Below are positions 1 through 8,347 of a DNA stretch of 64,000 nucleotides, one piece after another (positions within the stretch are counted from its first letter, which is position 1; the number at the start of each line of letters is the position of its first letter). The notes under the pieces are model-generated. The model was not told where the DNA came from, did no database searches, and saw nothing but the letters and a program-made list of their open reading frames with translations. This stretch comes from Bosea sp. BIWAKO-01. Lineage in GTDB: Bacteria; Pseudomonadota; Alphaproteobacteria; Rhizobiales; Beijerinckiaceae. The translations under genes and the position numbers were made by a program. The stretch is taken from contig NZ_BCQA01000001.1 of NCBI RefSeq assembly GCF_001748145.1, positions 3,064,501 to 3,128,500 of the forward strand. The letters are read 5' to 3'.

Positions 1-236
1 TGGGCGGCCGGGGCAGCAGCCGGCGTTGCGGCGGCCGGCGTGGCGGCGTCGCTGCACTGGCTCTTGCGGAAGTCGTTCCAGGATTGGCCACCCAGCGTGT
101 TGCCGGTCTTGGCGGCGTTATATTTCGTACTGCATTCCTTCATCGTCAGGGCCTGGGCCGGCGTCGCCGCCGGCAGGGCGAAGCCGCCCGCGAGCGCAAA
201 CAGGCCGAGGGCAAGCGCAGTGCTGGTCTTGGTCAT
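1..236 (-). CDS. Small exported protein of unknown function (partial)
   Basis: The gene runs leftward off the window edge, so its C-terminus is missing. About 79 residues are visible. A hydrophobic N-terminal stretch (residues 3-29, ending ATPAQA) reads as a Sec signal peptide. It is followed by a compact segment with two cysteines (MKECSTKY near the start, RKSQC at the end) around a GGQSWNDF core, and then an Ala/Pro-rich tail that continues past the edge. Short exported proteins with this Cys-to-Cys pattern are common in Hyphomicrobiales and loosely recall PsiF repeats; no function is assigned. An AGGAGG ribosome binding site lies at 245-250. It is 8 bases from the ATG ending at 236 and only 2 from an ATG at 242, so the inner start is preferred. 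Confidence 0.7.
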   Translation of the reverse strand, partial: MTKTSTALALGLFALAGGFALPAATPAQALTMKECSTKYNAAKTGNTLGGQSWNDFRKSQCSDAATPAAATPAAAPAA

Positions 237-242
237 GGTCAT

Positions 243-573
243 CGCCTCCTGACGGGGCATGCCCGTCGGCGGAACCTGGGCCGGGCGAGCGCATCCCATC
301 CCGGTCAGGTCTCCGAAAAAGAGGATATTCCTCGTAAAATGAACGGTCCATGAGGGATCTTGGGGCTGGCGATCACGGTTTTGAGGTTGTGGCCCATGCG
401 TCGGATGCGGCTGCGCCGGAGACAAGGTCGGGCATGATGGACGGGGGGAGGGCGCTTCGCATCTTCTCCTGCCAGAAGAGAGGCGCCGGGGTCCGTCGTT
501 GTGCCACCGGGCTTGACCGCGCCGCCTCCGTCTCGTCCATGGGGCGAAACCAGCAGAGGAGCCGGAGACGGAC
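243..573. other. Gene-poor stretch between divergent genes
   Basis: No convincing coding region is visible in these 331 bases, although several out-of-frame open frames cross them, as expected at this GC content. The stretch must hold the promoters of the leftward exported-protein gene and of the rightward 88-residue gene. A short inverted repeat (GAGGA-TAT-TCCTC) sits at 321-333. It could be an operator or chance. Confidence 0.5.
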
Positions 574-840
574 ATGGCCAAGAAGACGCCGGAGCAACTC
601 ACCAAGGAGTTCGAGGGCCGCAAGGCGAAGGGGCTGGCCAAGGGCGGTGCCGCCTATTGGCCCAATGTTTTGGCGAATGCGGTGCTGAAGCTCGCAGCGA
701 GCGGCAACGAGATCAGCCTCGCGGCGCTGAGCGAGCAGCTTTCCAGGGATGCCGAGGCGCAGGACGTCACGCTGAAGGCGGGGGCGGCCGAGGCGATCGC
801 GCGGCTCGGCCAGGCGGTGGCGCGGGCGGCAGAGAGTTAA
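574..840 (+). CDS. Conserved-looking small protein of unknown function
   Basis: An 88-residue protein rich in Ala, Lys and Glu, with no signal peptide, membrane segment or recognisable domain. It looks mostly helical: a basic N-terminal stretch (KKTPEQLTKEFEGRKAKG), a middle containing AYWPNVLANAVLKLAA, and an acidic C-terminal helix. The ATG is preceded by a GGAG/GGA-rich stretch (559-570) that can serve as a ribosome binding site. Codon use matches the neighbours. It stands alone, so the context gives no hint of function. It is probably a real gene but could be a fortuitous frame. Confidence 0.5.
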   Translation: MAKKTPEQLTKEFEGRKAKGLAKGGAAYWPNVLANAVLKLAASGNEISLAALSEQLSRDAEAQDVTLKAGAAEAIARLGQAVARAAES

Positions 841-889
841 AGGGCCTCAGCCGTTCCCGCCCGCGAGCCTGCCTGCTTCGGGAAGCCGG

Positions 890-1112
890 CGCAGCCGCCA
901 TGGCCATCAGCCGGCCTGGCAGGACCCGAAGACCGGCTATGTTCGCCGGACGATCTCGCTGCCCTCCGGAGATATCATCGAGCTGCTGCAGATCACGCTG
1001 CCGCCCCGGTGTGCGGGTGCCGTATCCGGCCGCCGCCTTCCTGTTCCAGCGCCAGCAGATCTGGGTGCTGCAGGGCGAGCTCGAATTCCGCGAAGGCCAG
1101 GGGTTCCTAGGC
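890..1112 (+). pseudogene. Remnant of a cupin-domain regulator (XRE/cupin type), frameshifted and truncated
   Basis: Reading from 899 gives HQPAWQDPKTGYVRRTISLP, then SGDIIELLQITLPP. The reading frame then breaks at a run of four C residues (1004-1007). One base over, the next frame continues as GVRVPYPAAAFLFQRQQIWV and LQGELEFREGQ. Removing one C joins the halves into a continuous cupin segment like the C-terminal part of HTH-XRE/cupin regulators. The upstream HTH part and the downstream end are missing; the fragment stops where the opposite-strand chemoreceptor gene ends. This looks like decay after a deletion. The family assignment rests on motif memory only. Confidence 0.6.
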
Positions 1113-2612
1113 TGCCCGGTGCCCGGCCCTGGCCGCGCGCTGCTCCTGCGTGCGGAAGGCTGCGACGAGCTGGTTCAGCCGCTCGATCTGGCTGAGCAGG
1201 GTGCGGGCCGAGGCCGCGCTCTGTTCGGCGAGCGCGGCGTTGCTCTGGGTGATCTCGTCCATATGGCTGACGGTCTGGCTCATCTCGTCGATGCCATTGG
1301 CCTGTTCGCCGGACGCCACCGCGATCTCGTTGACGGTGCCGGAGACGCGCATCGAGGCATCGACGATCTTCTCCAGCGTACCGCCGGCGAGGCGGACAAG
1401 CCGGACGCCTTCGGCGACCTCGGCATCGGAAGACCCGATCAGCCCTGTGATGTCCTTGGCGGCCTCGGCCGAGCGCTGGGCAAGCGCCCGGACCTCGGCT
1501 GCCACGACCGCAAAGCCGCGCCCGGCATCCCCCGCACGCGCCGCTTCGACCGCGGCGTTGAGCGCGAGAAGATTGGTCTGGAAGGCGATGCCGTCGATCA
1601 CCGTGGTGATCTCCGAGATCTTTTTCGAGGCCTGCTCGATGCGGGTCATGGCATCGATTGCGTCGCTGACGATGGTGCCGCCGGTGCGGGCGACGGCGGC
1701 GGCGTCATCGGCCAGCGCAACCGACTCGCGCGAGGACTGGGCCGAGGTCTTGACGGATGCGGCGAGCTCTTCGGTCGTCGCTGCCGTCTGTTCGAGCGCG
1801 GCGGCCTGTTCCTCGGTGCGTCGCGACAGGTCGTCTGCGCCGGATGCGATCTCCTGCGAGGAGGTGGCGATCGAGCCCGACGTCGCCTGGATGGTCGTGA
1901 CCATTTCGCCGAGCTGTTCCATGGCGTGATTGAAATGGCTGCGCAGCAGCGCGTATTCGGGCGGCATCTCCGCGTCCATGCGGAAGGTCAGGTCGCCCTT
2001 GGCGAGCGCGGCCATGCCTTCGCTGACCAGGCTGACGACCCTGTCGCGCTCGTCCGCCTTGGCCTGCTCGACGGCGCGCGCCTCTGCCTCGACCTTGAGG
2101 CGGGCGGCCTCGGACGCCTCGAGATAGACCGAGATGGCATAGTCCATGTCGAGCAGCGTTGCCTTGACGATGGCCGCGATCTCCGCGGCACGGTCCTCGG
2201 CGCCTTCGATCTTGCCGCCGAAGCGACCCTTCGGCCAACGCGCCTCCAGCACCTTGCCGATCAGTTGCTCCAGCAACAGGGCATAGCCGCCGATATACCA
2301 GCGTGGCTCCAGGCCGATCCTGGCGTGGACCTTGCCGACCGTGGTGACGGCGGCGACGTAATCCTCGTCGAGCTGGCCCCGGGCGATACGGTCCCAGTAG
2401 CCGAGCTGCTTGCTCTTCGCGTGCTCGATATGGGCGTCGCTGCCGAAGAAGACGCGGGTTTCGGGGAAGGCGCGGACCTGTGCATAGAAGGCGCCAAGCG
2501 CATCCGGCAGGGCCTCGAGAAGCGTGTCCTCGACATCGTGGATGCGCCGCAACGCGTCCGGACCGAGCTTCATGAAGTCGCGCCGCCGGGCGAGATCGTC
2601 GGATGGTGCCAT
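1107..2612 (-). CDS. Globin-coupled methyl-accepting chemotaxis protein (HemAT-like)
   Basis: A 501-residue soluble chemoreceptor with no membrane segment. Residues about 10-160 form a protoglobin sensor domain. The segment VGKVHARIGLEPRWYIGGY places the likely heme-ligating histidine at position 97. A HAMP-like linker (about 190-240, containing EGMAALAKGDLTFRM) leads to a signalling domain whose conserved hairpin tip lies near residues 335-362 (GIAFQTNLLALNAAVEAA). The known role of the family is oxygen sensing, signalling to CheA and CheW in the cytoplasm. No che genes are nearby, so it must work with a chemotaxis system encoded elsewhere. The start at 2612 has no strong ribosome binding site; an ATG at 2573 is an alternative that would keep the globin domain. 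Confidence 0.9.
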   Translation of the reverse strand: MAPSDDLARRRDFMKLGPDALRRIHDVEDTLLEALPDALGAFYAQVRAFPETRVFFGSDAHIEHAKSKQLGYWDRIARGQLDEDYVAAVTTVGKVHARIGLEPRWYIGGYALLLEQLIGKVLEARWPKGRFGGKIEGAEDRAAEIAAIVKATLLDMDYAISVYLEASEAARLKVEAEARAVEQAKADERDRVVSLVSEGMAALAKGDLTFRMDAEMPPEYALLRSHFNHAMEQLGEMVTTIQATSGSIATSSQEIASGADDLSRRTEEQAAALEQTAATTEELAASVKTSAQSSRESVALADDAAAVARTGGTIVSDAIDAMTRIEQASKKISEITTVIDGIAFQTNLLALNAAVEAARAGDAGRGFAVVAAEVRALAQRSAEAAKDITGLIGSSDAEVAEGVRLVRLAGGTLEKIVDASMRVSGTVNEIAVASGEQANGIDEMSQTVSHMDEITQSNAALAEQSAASARTLLSQIERLNQLVAAFRTQEQRAARAGHRAA

Positions 2613-2786
2613 AGCCGTTTACTCGAGCCTGATGCGCCGAGCCCCCTCGGCACGCCGGCGGAAATTCGGCGATGGCTGGTTAACATCCGAAGAAGATTGC
2701 GGCGCTTGCCTGCATGACGGAGCGTCTGTGGTCCTATGCCGCAGGACTGTCGGCTGTGGCACGCGCGGGCCACAGCCGTAGACGGC

Positions 2787-3413
2787 TCACCGCAGGCCTT
2801 CGTAGCGCTCGAGAAAGGCCTCAACGGGCAGCGTCCGGAAATCGTCGAGCGCGGCGCGCAAGGCGGCGTGGTCCCAGTCCCACCAGGACAGCGCAATCAA
2901 CCTCTCCGCGATGTCCTCGGGAAAGCGCCGGCGGATCGGCCTGGCCGGGTTGCCGGCGACGATGGTGTAGGCCTGCACGTCCTTGGTGACGACGGCGCCA
3001 CCGGCGATAACCGCGCCCGTGCCGATCGAGCGGCCGGCCAGCACGATCGCGCCATGGCCGATCCAGACATCGTGGCCGATCGTCACCGGCGTCGAGCGAC
3101 GCCAGGCGAAGAAGGGCGCATCGTCCTCGGCATCGTCGAAATAGGCGCTGGCGCGGTAGCTGAAATGCGACTGGCTCGCCCGCTGCATCGGGTGGTTGCC
3201 GGGGTTGATGCGGGTCATGGCCGCAATCGAACAGAATTTGCCGATTGTCGTGTAAATGACATTCGAGTCGTTCACGACATAGGAGTAGTCCCCCATCGTC
3301 GACTCGACGAAGGAGGTGCGCGCGCCGATTTCGGTGTAGCGCCCGAGCGTCGCCTGCCGCACGTGAGCGGTCGGATCGATCACAGGTTCAAGTCCGAGTT
3401 TCTTGCCCGCCAT
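2787..3413 (-). CDS. Hexapeptide-repeat acetyltransferase-like protein of phosphonate loci
   Basis: A 208-residue left-handed beta-helix protein of the chloramphenicol/xenobiotic acetyltransferase type. Its hexapeptide-like repeats run from about residue 15 (TAHVRQATLGRYTEIGA) to 150, with the family signature VTIGHDVWIGHGAIVLAG followed by IGTGAVIAGGAVVTKDV. Members of this family recur next to C-P lyase genes, where they are thought to modify a phosphonate or an intermediate; the substrate is not known. It is the left-most gene of the phn locus, read leftward, and its start overlaps the 5' region of the divergent phnN. Acetylation of aminoalkylphosphonates, as by PhnO (an unrelated fold), is a possible analogous job, but this is inference. 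Confidence 0.85.
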   Translation of the reverse strand: MAGKKLGLEPVIDPTAHVRQATLGRYTEIGARTSFVESTMGDYSYVVNDSNVIYTTIGKFCSIAAMTRINPGNHPMQRASQSHFSYRASAYFDDAEDDAPFFAWRRSTPVTIGHDVWIGHGAIVLAGRSIGTGAVIAGGAVVTKDVQAYTIVAGNPARPIRRRFPEDIAERLIALSWWDWDHAALRAALDDFRTLPVEAFLERYEGLR

Positions 3414-3453
3414 GTCGTCATCCTCTCAAGATCTGCTGGAGCCCTCTGCAGCC

Positions 3454-4023
3454 ATGATGGCCGCAGGATCGGGAGTTCTCGTGCTGGTGGTTGGCCCGTC
3501 CGGAGCGGGCAAGGACACGCTGATGGAGGCCGCCCGTGCCGCGCTGGCAGGCGATGGCCGCTTCGCCTTCGTTCGCCGCCTGATCACCCGCCAGGCCATG
3601 GCCGGCGCCGAGGACCACGACAGCTGCAGCGAGGCTGAATTCGACGAGGCCGAAGCGCGCGGCGCACTCGCGCTCAGCTGGCGCGCCCATGGCCTCTGCT
3701 ACGGCATTCCGGCCGCAGCGCTGGCCGGCATCGCGAGCGGGCAGGTGGTGATCGCCAATGGCTCGCGCCGGGCCGTTCCCGCGGCCGAGCGTCTTGCCGG
3801 CCAGGTGACGGTGGTCAACATCACCGCCCCGAACGAGGTTCTTGCCAGGCGGCTGGCAGCGCGTGGACGCGAAAGCGAGGCCGATATCCGTGCCCGGCTT
3901 GCCCGCGAGGTGCCGCTGACGACTGAGCGCGCACAACTGGTTTCGATCCAGAACGACCGGACCGTGGCCGAGGCGGCCGGCGAGTTCGTCGCCGTGTTGA
4001 CCGCGCTCAGCCCGCATCGCTGA
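3454..4023 (+). CDS. phnN: Ribose 1,5-bisphosphate phosphokinase PhnN
   Basis: PhnN converts ribose 1,5-bisphosphate to PRPP at the end of the C-P lyase pathway, using ATP. The protein is a guanylate-kinase-like P-loop enzyme with Walker A GPSGAGKDT at residues 14-22. It is 189 residues long from the ATG at 3454, the usual PhnN length. An open frame extends upstream to 3403, but that would overlap the start of the divergent hexapeptide gene, and a GGAG lies ahead of 3454, so the inner start is preferred. The gene is opposite in direction to the other catabolic phn genes. It ends directly against the stop of the 2H-phosphoesterase-like gene, with no base between them. Confidence 0.9.
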   Translation: MMAAGSGVLVLVVGPSGAGKDTLMEAARAALAGDGRFAFVRRLITRQAMAGAEDHDSCSEAEFDEAEARGALALSWRAHGLCYGIPAAALAGIASGQVVIANGSRRAVPAAERLAGQVTVVNITAPNEVLARRLAARGRESEADIRARLAREVPLTTERAQLVSIQNDRTVAEAAGEFVAVLTALSPHR

Positions 4024-4719
4024 TCAGGCCAGCGGAAAACTGTCGAGCAGGCGGAAGCGGCCTGCCCGCGTGTCCTGCTTGAAGAGTGCGATGCGGTCGA
4101 TCACGGCGGGCTTTGCCGGAACGGCCTGCGCGTAGGCATCGCTGAGAGCGAGCTGTACGGAAGCCCCCTGATCCATCGGCAGCGAGCCGGTCAGCGTCAT
4201 GTGGAAGCGGAAGGCGTCGCCGACATAGGGATAGCCATAGGCTTCGAGATAGGCGCGCTGGGCCGGGGTCAGCGGGTTTTTCAGGCGCCGCGCCATATCG
4301 GCCTCGGCCAGTGGAGCGCGGAACGGCTCGAAGGCCTGGACGAGGGCGAAGGCGAAGCGCTGCAGCGCCGGGCTTTCGGCCGAAGGGGTCAGCGCGATGA
4401 AGGAACCGAGCGCGGTGAGGCTCAGGCCGTCGAGCGGGACGCTCTCGAGGCCTGCCGCATAATTATGGGCGAAGGCGCGCAACTGGCCTTCGCTGCGACC
4501 AGCAGCCAGTTCGAACGGGGCCTTCAGCGTGGCGTGGAAACCGTAGCGGCGCGGTTCCTCCGTCAGGGCCGGCCACTGGCTGTGATCGCAGCCGGGCGGC
4601 ACGAGGGCGGGGACATCCGCGCCGGTGACGGCGTCATAGCCCAGCACGGCGCTGCCGAAGCGCCAGAGGGCGCTGTCGGCGGCGGGGGCGTAATAGAGAG
4701 CGTAGCGCGGCGTGCTCAA
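4024..4719 (-). CDS. 2H-phosphoesterase-like phosphonate metabolism protein (DUF1045 family)
   Basis: A 231-residue protein of the DUF1045 / phosphonate-operon family, related to the 2H phosphoesterases. Both signature HxT motifs are visible: FHATLKAPF (His62, Thr64) and FHMTLTGSL (His173, Thr175). 2H enzymes open cyclic phosphates. The C-P lyase pathway produces a ribose 1,2-cyclic phosphate that PhnP, a metallo-beta-lactamase-fold enzyme, opens in E. coli. No phnP is present here, so this protein is the natural candidate for that step (inference). Its ATG overlaps the phnM stop by four bases, which implies translational coupling at the end of the phnGHIJKLM operon. Confidence 0.88.
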   Translation of the reverse strand: MSTPRYALYYAPAADSALWRFGSAVLGYDAVTGADVPALVPPGCDHSQWPALTEEPRRYGFHATLKAPFELAAGRSEGQLRAFAHNYAAGLESVPLDGLSLTALGSFIALTPSAESPALQRFAFALVQAFEPFRAPLAEADMARRLKNPLTPAQRAYLEAYGYPYVGDAFRFHMTLTGSLPMDQGASVQLALSDAYAQAVPAKPAVIDRIALFKQDTRAGRFRLLDSFPLA

Positions 4720-5855
4720 AATGCGCGCTCGCCCTTCGACCAGACGGCGGCGATCACCGGCGTCGCGCCGAGTGCCTTGAAGCGCACCAGGTCGGCGCGC
4801 AGGCCGGTCTTCAGGTGGCCGCGATCCTTCAGGCCGAGGATGTCGGAGATCTTCCAGGTCACCATGCCCATGGCGTCGGGCAGCGCGATGCCATGGCTGG
4901 CATGCAGCTTCAGCACAGCCTGCAGCAGGCTTGCCGGGACATAATCGGAGGAGAGGCCGTCGAGCAGGCCCTTCTCGGCCAGTTCGGAGACCGAGACGCC
5001 GCCGGAATGCGAGCCGCCACGCACGACGTTCGGTGCACCGGCGATGGTGGCAAGCCCACGCTGCTTCGCGGCTGCCGCCGCTTCGATCGTGGTCGGGAAC
5101 TCCGAAATCACGGCGCCCGACGCGACACCAGCCTCGACATGGTCGACCGTGGTGTCGTCATGGGTCGCGATCGGGATGCCGCGCGTCCGGAACATCTCGA
5201 CCACGGCGCTCCAGTTGCTCGGCACATTGGCCGTGCCTTCGGACTGGCGGACGGCGACGTCCTCCTCGAACTCGGCCTCGGTCTTGCCATTGCCGAGCGC
5301 ATAGGTGCGCAGGTGCTGGATGTCGCGCCACTGGCGTTGGCCGGGCGTGTGGTCCATCAGCGAAACGAGCTGGACGAGGTCGTCCTCGCGATAGGGCTCG
5401 ATGTCGCGCATCAGGTCCGGACTGGTCAGTTCGCAGCGCATATGGATGCGGTGGTCGATGCGGAAGACGCCTTCGGCCTTGCCTTCGCGCAGCGCCTTCA
5501 TCACGTCGGCGAAGATGTCCTTGCGGTAGTCCTTGGCCGAGAAAGGCGTGCCGGCGCAGACCGCGTCATAGACGGTGGTGACCCCGGAGGCCGCCATCTG
5601 GGCGTCATGGACCAGCGCTGCTGCAAGCCCGTTCGGCCAGAACACCTTGGGCCGGGGCATGAAGTGCTTTTCCATGTTGTCGGTATGCATCTCGACGAGG
5701 CCGGGAGCGACATAGTCGCCGCCGATGTCGATCGCGCCCGGCAATTGCGAGCGGCCCTGGTCGACAGCGGTGATCCCGGTTGCGTCGAAGGCGATCGTGC
5801 CGGTGACGACCTCGTTCTCCAGGATCAGCTTGGCATTGGTGAGAACGGTCTGCAT
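4716..5855 (-). CDS. phnM: Alpha-D-ribose 1-methylphosphonate 5-triphosphate diphosphatase PhnM
   Basis: PhnM removes pyrophosphate from the ribose 1-phosphonate 5-triphosphate made by PhnGHIL. It is a 379-residue metal-dependent hydrolase of the amidohydrolase superfamily. The metal-binding segment VEMHTDNMEKH (His57, Asp59, His64) sits on the first strand of the barrel. Further conserved His and Asp residues appear in LVSLMDHTPGQRQW and IATHDDTTVDH, and the C-terminal GLRADLVRFK is typical of the family. The start at 5855 shares one base with the phnL stop (TGATG), and the end overlaps the next gene by four bases. Confidence 0.96.
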   Translation of the reverse strand: MQTVLTNAKLILENEVVTGTIAFDATGITAVDQGRSQLPGAIDIGGDYVAPGLVEMHTDNMEKHFMPRPKVFWPNGLAAALVHDAQMAASGVTTVYDAVCAGTPFSAKDYRKDIFADVMKALREGKAEGVFRIDHRIHMRCELTSPDLMRDIEPYREDDLVQLVSLMDHTPGQRQWRDIQHLRTYALGNGKTEAEFEEDVAVRQSEGTANVPSNWSAVVEMFRTRGIPIATHDDTTVDHVEAGVASGAVISEFPTTIEAAAAAKQRGLATIAGAPNVVRGGSHSGGVSVSELAEKGLLDGLSSDYVPASLLQAVLKLHASHGIALPDAMGMVTWKISDILGLKDRGHLKTGLRADLVRFKALGATPVIAAVWSKGERAF

Positions 5856-6553
5856 CAGGCGGCCTTCCGGAATGCGGTGATGTCGAGATAGCGGGTGGCG
5901 ACGCGCTCGCGCACCGCCTCGTCATGGAAGATCCCGACGATGGCGGACCCGTTTGCGCGCGCCTCACCGATCAGGTCAACCACGACGTCGCGATTGGCGG
6001 CATCGAGCGAGGCGGTCGGTTCGTCGATCAGCAGGATCGGCGCCGGATCGACGAAGGAACGGGCGATGTTGACGCGCTGCTGTTCGCCGCCGGAGAAGGT
6101 GGCGGGCGCGAGGTGCCAGAGGCGTTCCGGCAGGTTCAGCCGGGCAAGAATCGCCTCGGCGCGCGCGCTGGCCTCATCAGTGGAGACGCCGCGCGCCAGC
6201 AGCGGATCGCGGACGATGTCGAGCGCCGAAACGCGCGGGATCACGCGCAGGAACTGCGAGACGAAACCGAGCGTGCGGCGGCGGATATCGAGCACCGTGC
6301 GCGGCACGGCCGCGACGATGTCGATGGCCCGGCCGGCATGGGTGATGTGAATATGGCCGGAGCTCGGCCGGTAGTTGCCGTAGAGAATGCGCAGCAGGCT
6401 CGACTTGCCGGCGCCCGAGGCTCCGGCAAGCACGAGCGCCTCGCCGGCCTCGACGCTGAAATTGATATTGTCGAAGACAGGCAGCCGGACCCCGCCCTGA
6501 TTGTGCAGGGTAAAGGTCTTGGCGACGTTCTCGACGTGAATCATCGTGGTCAT
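5855..6553 (-). CDS. phnL: C-P lyase accessory ABC-type ATPase PhnL
   Basis: A 232-residue ABC-family ATPase with Walker [10 protein letters not shown], signature [15 protein letters not shown] and Walker [13 protein letters not shown]. PhnL is not a transporter component; with PhnG, PhnH and PhnI it takes part in displacing adenine from ATP by the phosphonate. A second ATG three codons in (6544) is an alternative start. A 43-base gap separates it from phnK, the only sizeable gap within phnG-phnM. It is coupled to phnM by a one-base TGATG overlap. Confidence 0.95.
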   Translation of the reverse strand: MTTMIHVENVAKTFTLHNQGGVRLPVFDNINFSVEAGEALVLAGASGAGKSSLLRILYGNYRPSSGHIHITHAGRAIDIVAAVPRTVLDIRRRTLGFVSQFLRVIPRVSALDIVRDPLLARGVSTDEASARAEAILARLNLPERLWHLAPATFSGGEQQRVNIARSFVDPAPILLIDEPTASLDAANRDVVVDLIGEARANGSAIVGIFHDEAVRERVATRYLDITAFRKAA

Positions 6554-6596
6554 GGTCGGGATGCCTTGCGCGGTTCCGGTGACGCGATTGTGACGC

Positions 6597-7403
6597 TCAT
6601 ACGCTCAGCACGGCCGAGGTGAGCAACTGCGTGTAGGCGTGATGGGGGTCGTCCAGGACCTGATCGGTCAGCCCCTGCTCGACGACGCGGCCGTCCTTCA
6701 TCACCATCAGCCGGTCGGTGAGCAGGCGCGCGACGGCGAGGTCATGCGTGACGATGATGGCGGCCAGACCGAGATCTCGGACCAGCACGCGCAGCAGATC
6801 GAGAAGCCGCGCCTGCACGGAAACGTCGAGGCCACCGGTCGGCTCGTCCATGAAGACGAGTTTCGGCTCCGAGACCAGCACACGGGCGATCTGCAGACGC
6901 TGCTGCATGCCGCCCGAGAACTGGCGCGGACGATCGTCGATGCGGTTCTCGGCGATCTCGACACGGGTGAGCCAGTCGAGCGCGCGCTCGCGGATCTTGC
7001 CGTAATGCCGGTCGCCGCGGTCCATCAGGCGCTCGCCGACATTGCCGCCGGCCGAGACGTCCATGCGCAGGCCGTCGCGCGGGTTCTGGTGCACAATGCC
7101 CCAGGCCGTGCGCATCAGGCGGCGGCGATCCTGCTCGGCGACCGAGTAGATGTCGAGCGGCTGGCCCGAGCCGCGAAACAGCACCTCGCCCTCGTCCGGA
7201 GCGTCGATGCCGGCGAGGCAGCGCAGCAAGGTCGATTTGCCCGAGCCGGATTCGCCAACGATGCCGAGCACTTCGCCCGGCCAGAGATCGAAGGAGACAT
7301 CGGCGCAGCCGATGCGCTCGCCATAGAAGCGGCTGACGCCGGAGACCGAGAGCAGCGGATCGGGATCGATGCCGAGATCCTGGGGGGAGACATGCTGGGT
7401 CAT
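6597..7403 (-). CDS. phnK: C-P lyase accessory ABC-type ATPase PhnK
   Basis: A 268-residue ABC-family ATPase with Walker [10 protein letters not shown], signature [15 protein letters not shown] and Walker [13 protein letters not shown], most like the oligopeptide-type ATPases. In E. coli PhnK binds the PhnGHIJ core complex near PhnJ and is needed for phosphonate breakdown in the cell. Its start overlaps the phnJ stop by four bases. Together with phnL it forms the usual KL pair. Confidence 0.95.
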   Translation of the reverse strand: MTQHVSPQDLGIDPDPLLSVSGVSRFYGERIGCADVSFDLWPGEVLGIVGESGSGKSTLLRCLAGIDAPDEGEVLFRGSGQPLDIYSVAEQDRRRLMRTAWGIVHQNPRDGLRMDVSAGGNVGERLMDRGDRHYGKIRERALDWLTRVEIAENRIDDRPRQFSGGMQQRLQIARVLVSEPKLVFMDEPTGGLDVSVQARLLDLLRVLVRDLGLAAIIVTHDLAVARLLTDRLMVMKDGRVVEQGLTDQVLDDPHHAYTQLLTSAVLSV

Positions 7404-8347
7404 GACTGCGAAACCTCGTCCTTGGCCTGCTTGTCGTCGACGAGATGGAGCGCCGATGCGTCGGCCAGCATTGCGCCGCGATGACCGTCAGCGCGCCGCG
7501 TCTCGCAATGATGGCTGTCGGAGCAGACGAACATGCGCCCGCCGCGGTCGTCGGTGACGACTTCGTCGAGATAGGAATCGGTTGCCCCGCAGAGCCCGCA
7601 GGGCTCGTTCCAGCTCTGGATGCGGAAGGGATGGTCCTCGAAATCGAGGCTGCGCACACTGGTATGGGGCGGCACCGCATAGATGCGCTTCTCGCGGCCG
7701 GCTCCGAAGAGCTGGAGCGAGGGCGACATGTGCATCTTCGGATTGTCGAATTTCGGGATCGGCGACGGCGCCATCACATAGCGGCCGTTGACGTCGACCG
7801 GATAGTCATAGGTCGTCGTCACCTCGCCGAAGCGGGCGATATTCTCGTAGAGCTTGACCTGCATCAGCCCGTATTCGGCCCAGGCGTGCATCTTGCGGGT
7901 CTCGGCCTCGCGCGGCTCGAGTTTCCGCAGGGGTTCCGGCTGCGGCACCTGATAGACCATGATCTGCCCGGCCTTCAGCGGCGCTTCCGGGATGCGGTGG
8001 CGGGTCTGGATGATGGTGGCCTCGTCCGTCGCCTCGGTCGTCTTCGCATCGGCGGTGCGTTCGAAGAAGCGGCGGATCGAGACGGCGTTGGTGGTGTCGT
8101 CCGCGCCCTGGTCGATGACCTTCAGCACATCGTCCGGGCCGATGATCGCGGCGGTGATCTGGATACCGCCCGTGCCCCAGCCGCGCGCCAGCGGCATTTC
8201 TCGTGAGCCGAACGGCACCTGATAGCCCGGCACCGCGACCGCCTTGAGCAGGGCGCGGCGGATCATCCGCTTGGTCTGCTCGTCGAGATAGGCATAATTA
8301 TAAGCCGGCTTCGTATCTTCGCCGGGGACGATCTGATGCAGGGTCAT
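7400..8347 (-). CDS. phnJ: Alpha-D-ribose 1-methylphosphonate 5-phosphate C-P lyase PhnJ
   Basis: PhnJ is the radical S-adenosylmethionine enzyme that cleaves the carbon-phosphorus bond, releasing the alkane and a cyclic ribose phosphate. The 315-residue protein carries four conserved cysteines (C250, C253, C275, C281) with CX2C-X21-CX5C spacing, in NEPCGLCGAT and FVCSDSHHC, as in the E. coli enzyme. The start was set at the ATG ending at 8347, which overlaps the phnI stop by four bases and begins MTLHQIVPGEDTKPAYN. The frame stays open further upstream, but only through the phnI coding region. Confidence 0.97.
   Translation of the reverse strand: MTLHQIVPGEDTKPAYNYAYLDEQTKRMIRRALLKAVAVPGYQVPFGSREMPLARGWGTGGIQITAAIIGPDDVLKVIDQGADDTTNAVSIRRFFERTADAKTTEATDEATIIQTRHRIPEAPLKAGQIMVYQVPQPEPLRKLEPREAETRKMHAWAEYGLMQVKLYENIARFGEVTTTYDYPVDVNGRYVMAPSPIPKFDNPKMHMSPSLQLFGAGREKRIYAVPPHTSVRSLDFEDHPFRIQSWNEPCGLCGATDSYLDEVVTDDRGGRMFVCSDSHHCETRRADGHRGAMLADASALHLVDDKQAKDEVSQS

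Noticed and set aside
501..2717. Long rightward open frame (738 codons) opposite the chemoreceptor gene
   Set aside because: It is an antisense shadow created by high GC and codon bias. It covers a clear globin/MCP gene and has low-complexity Arg/Gly/Asp-rich translation. Only the part near 1010-1110 makes sense, as the cupin remnant.
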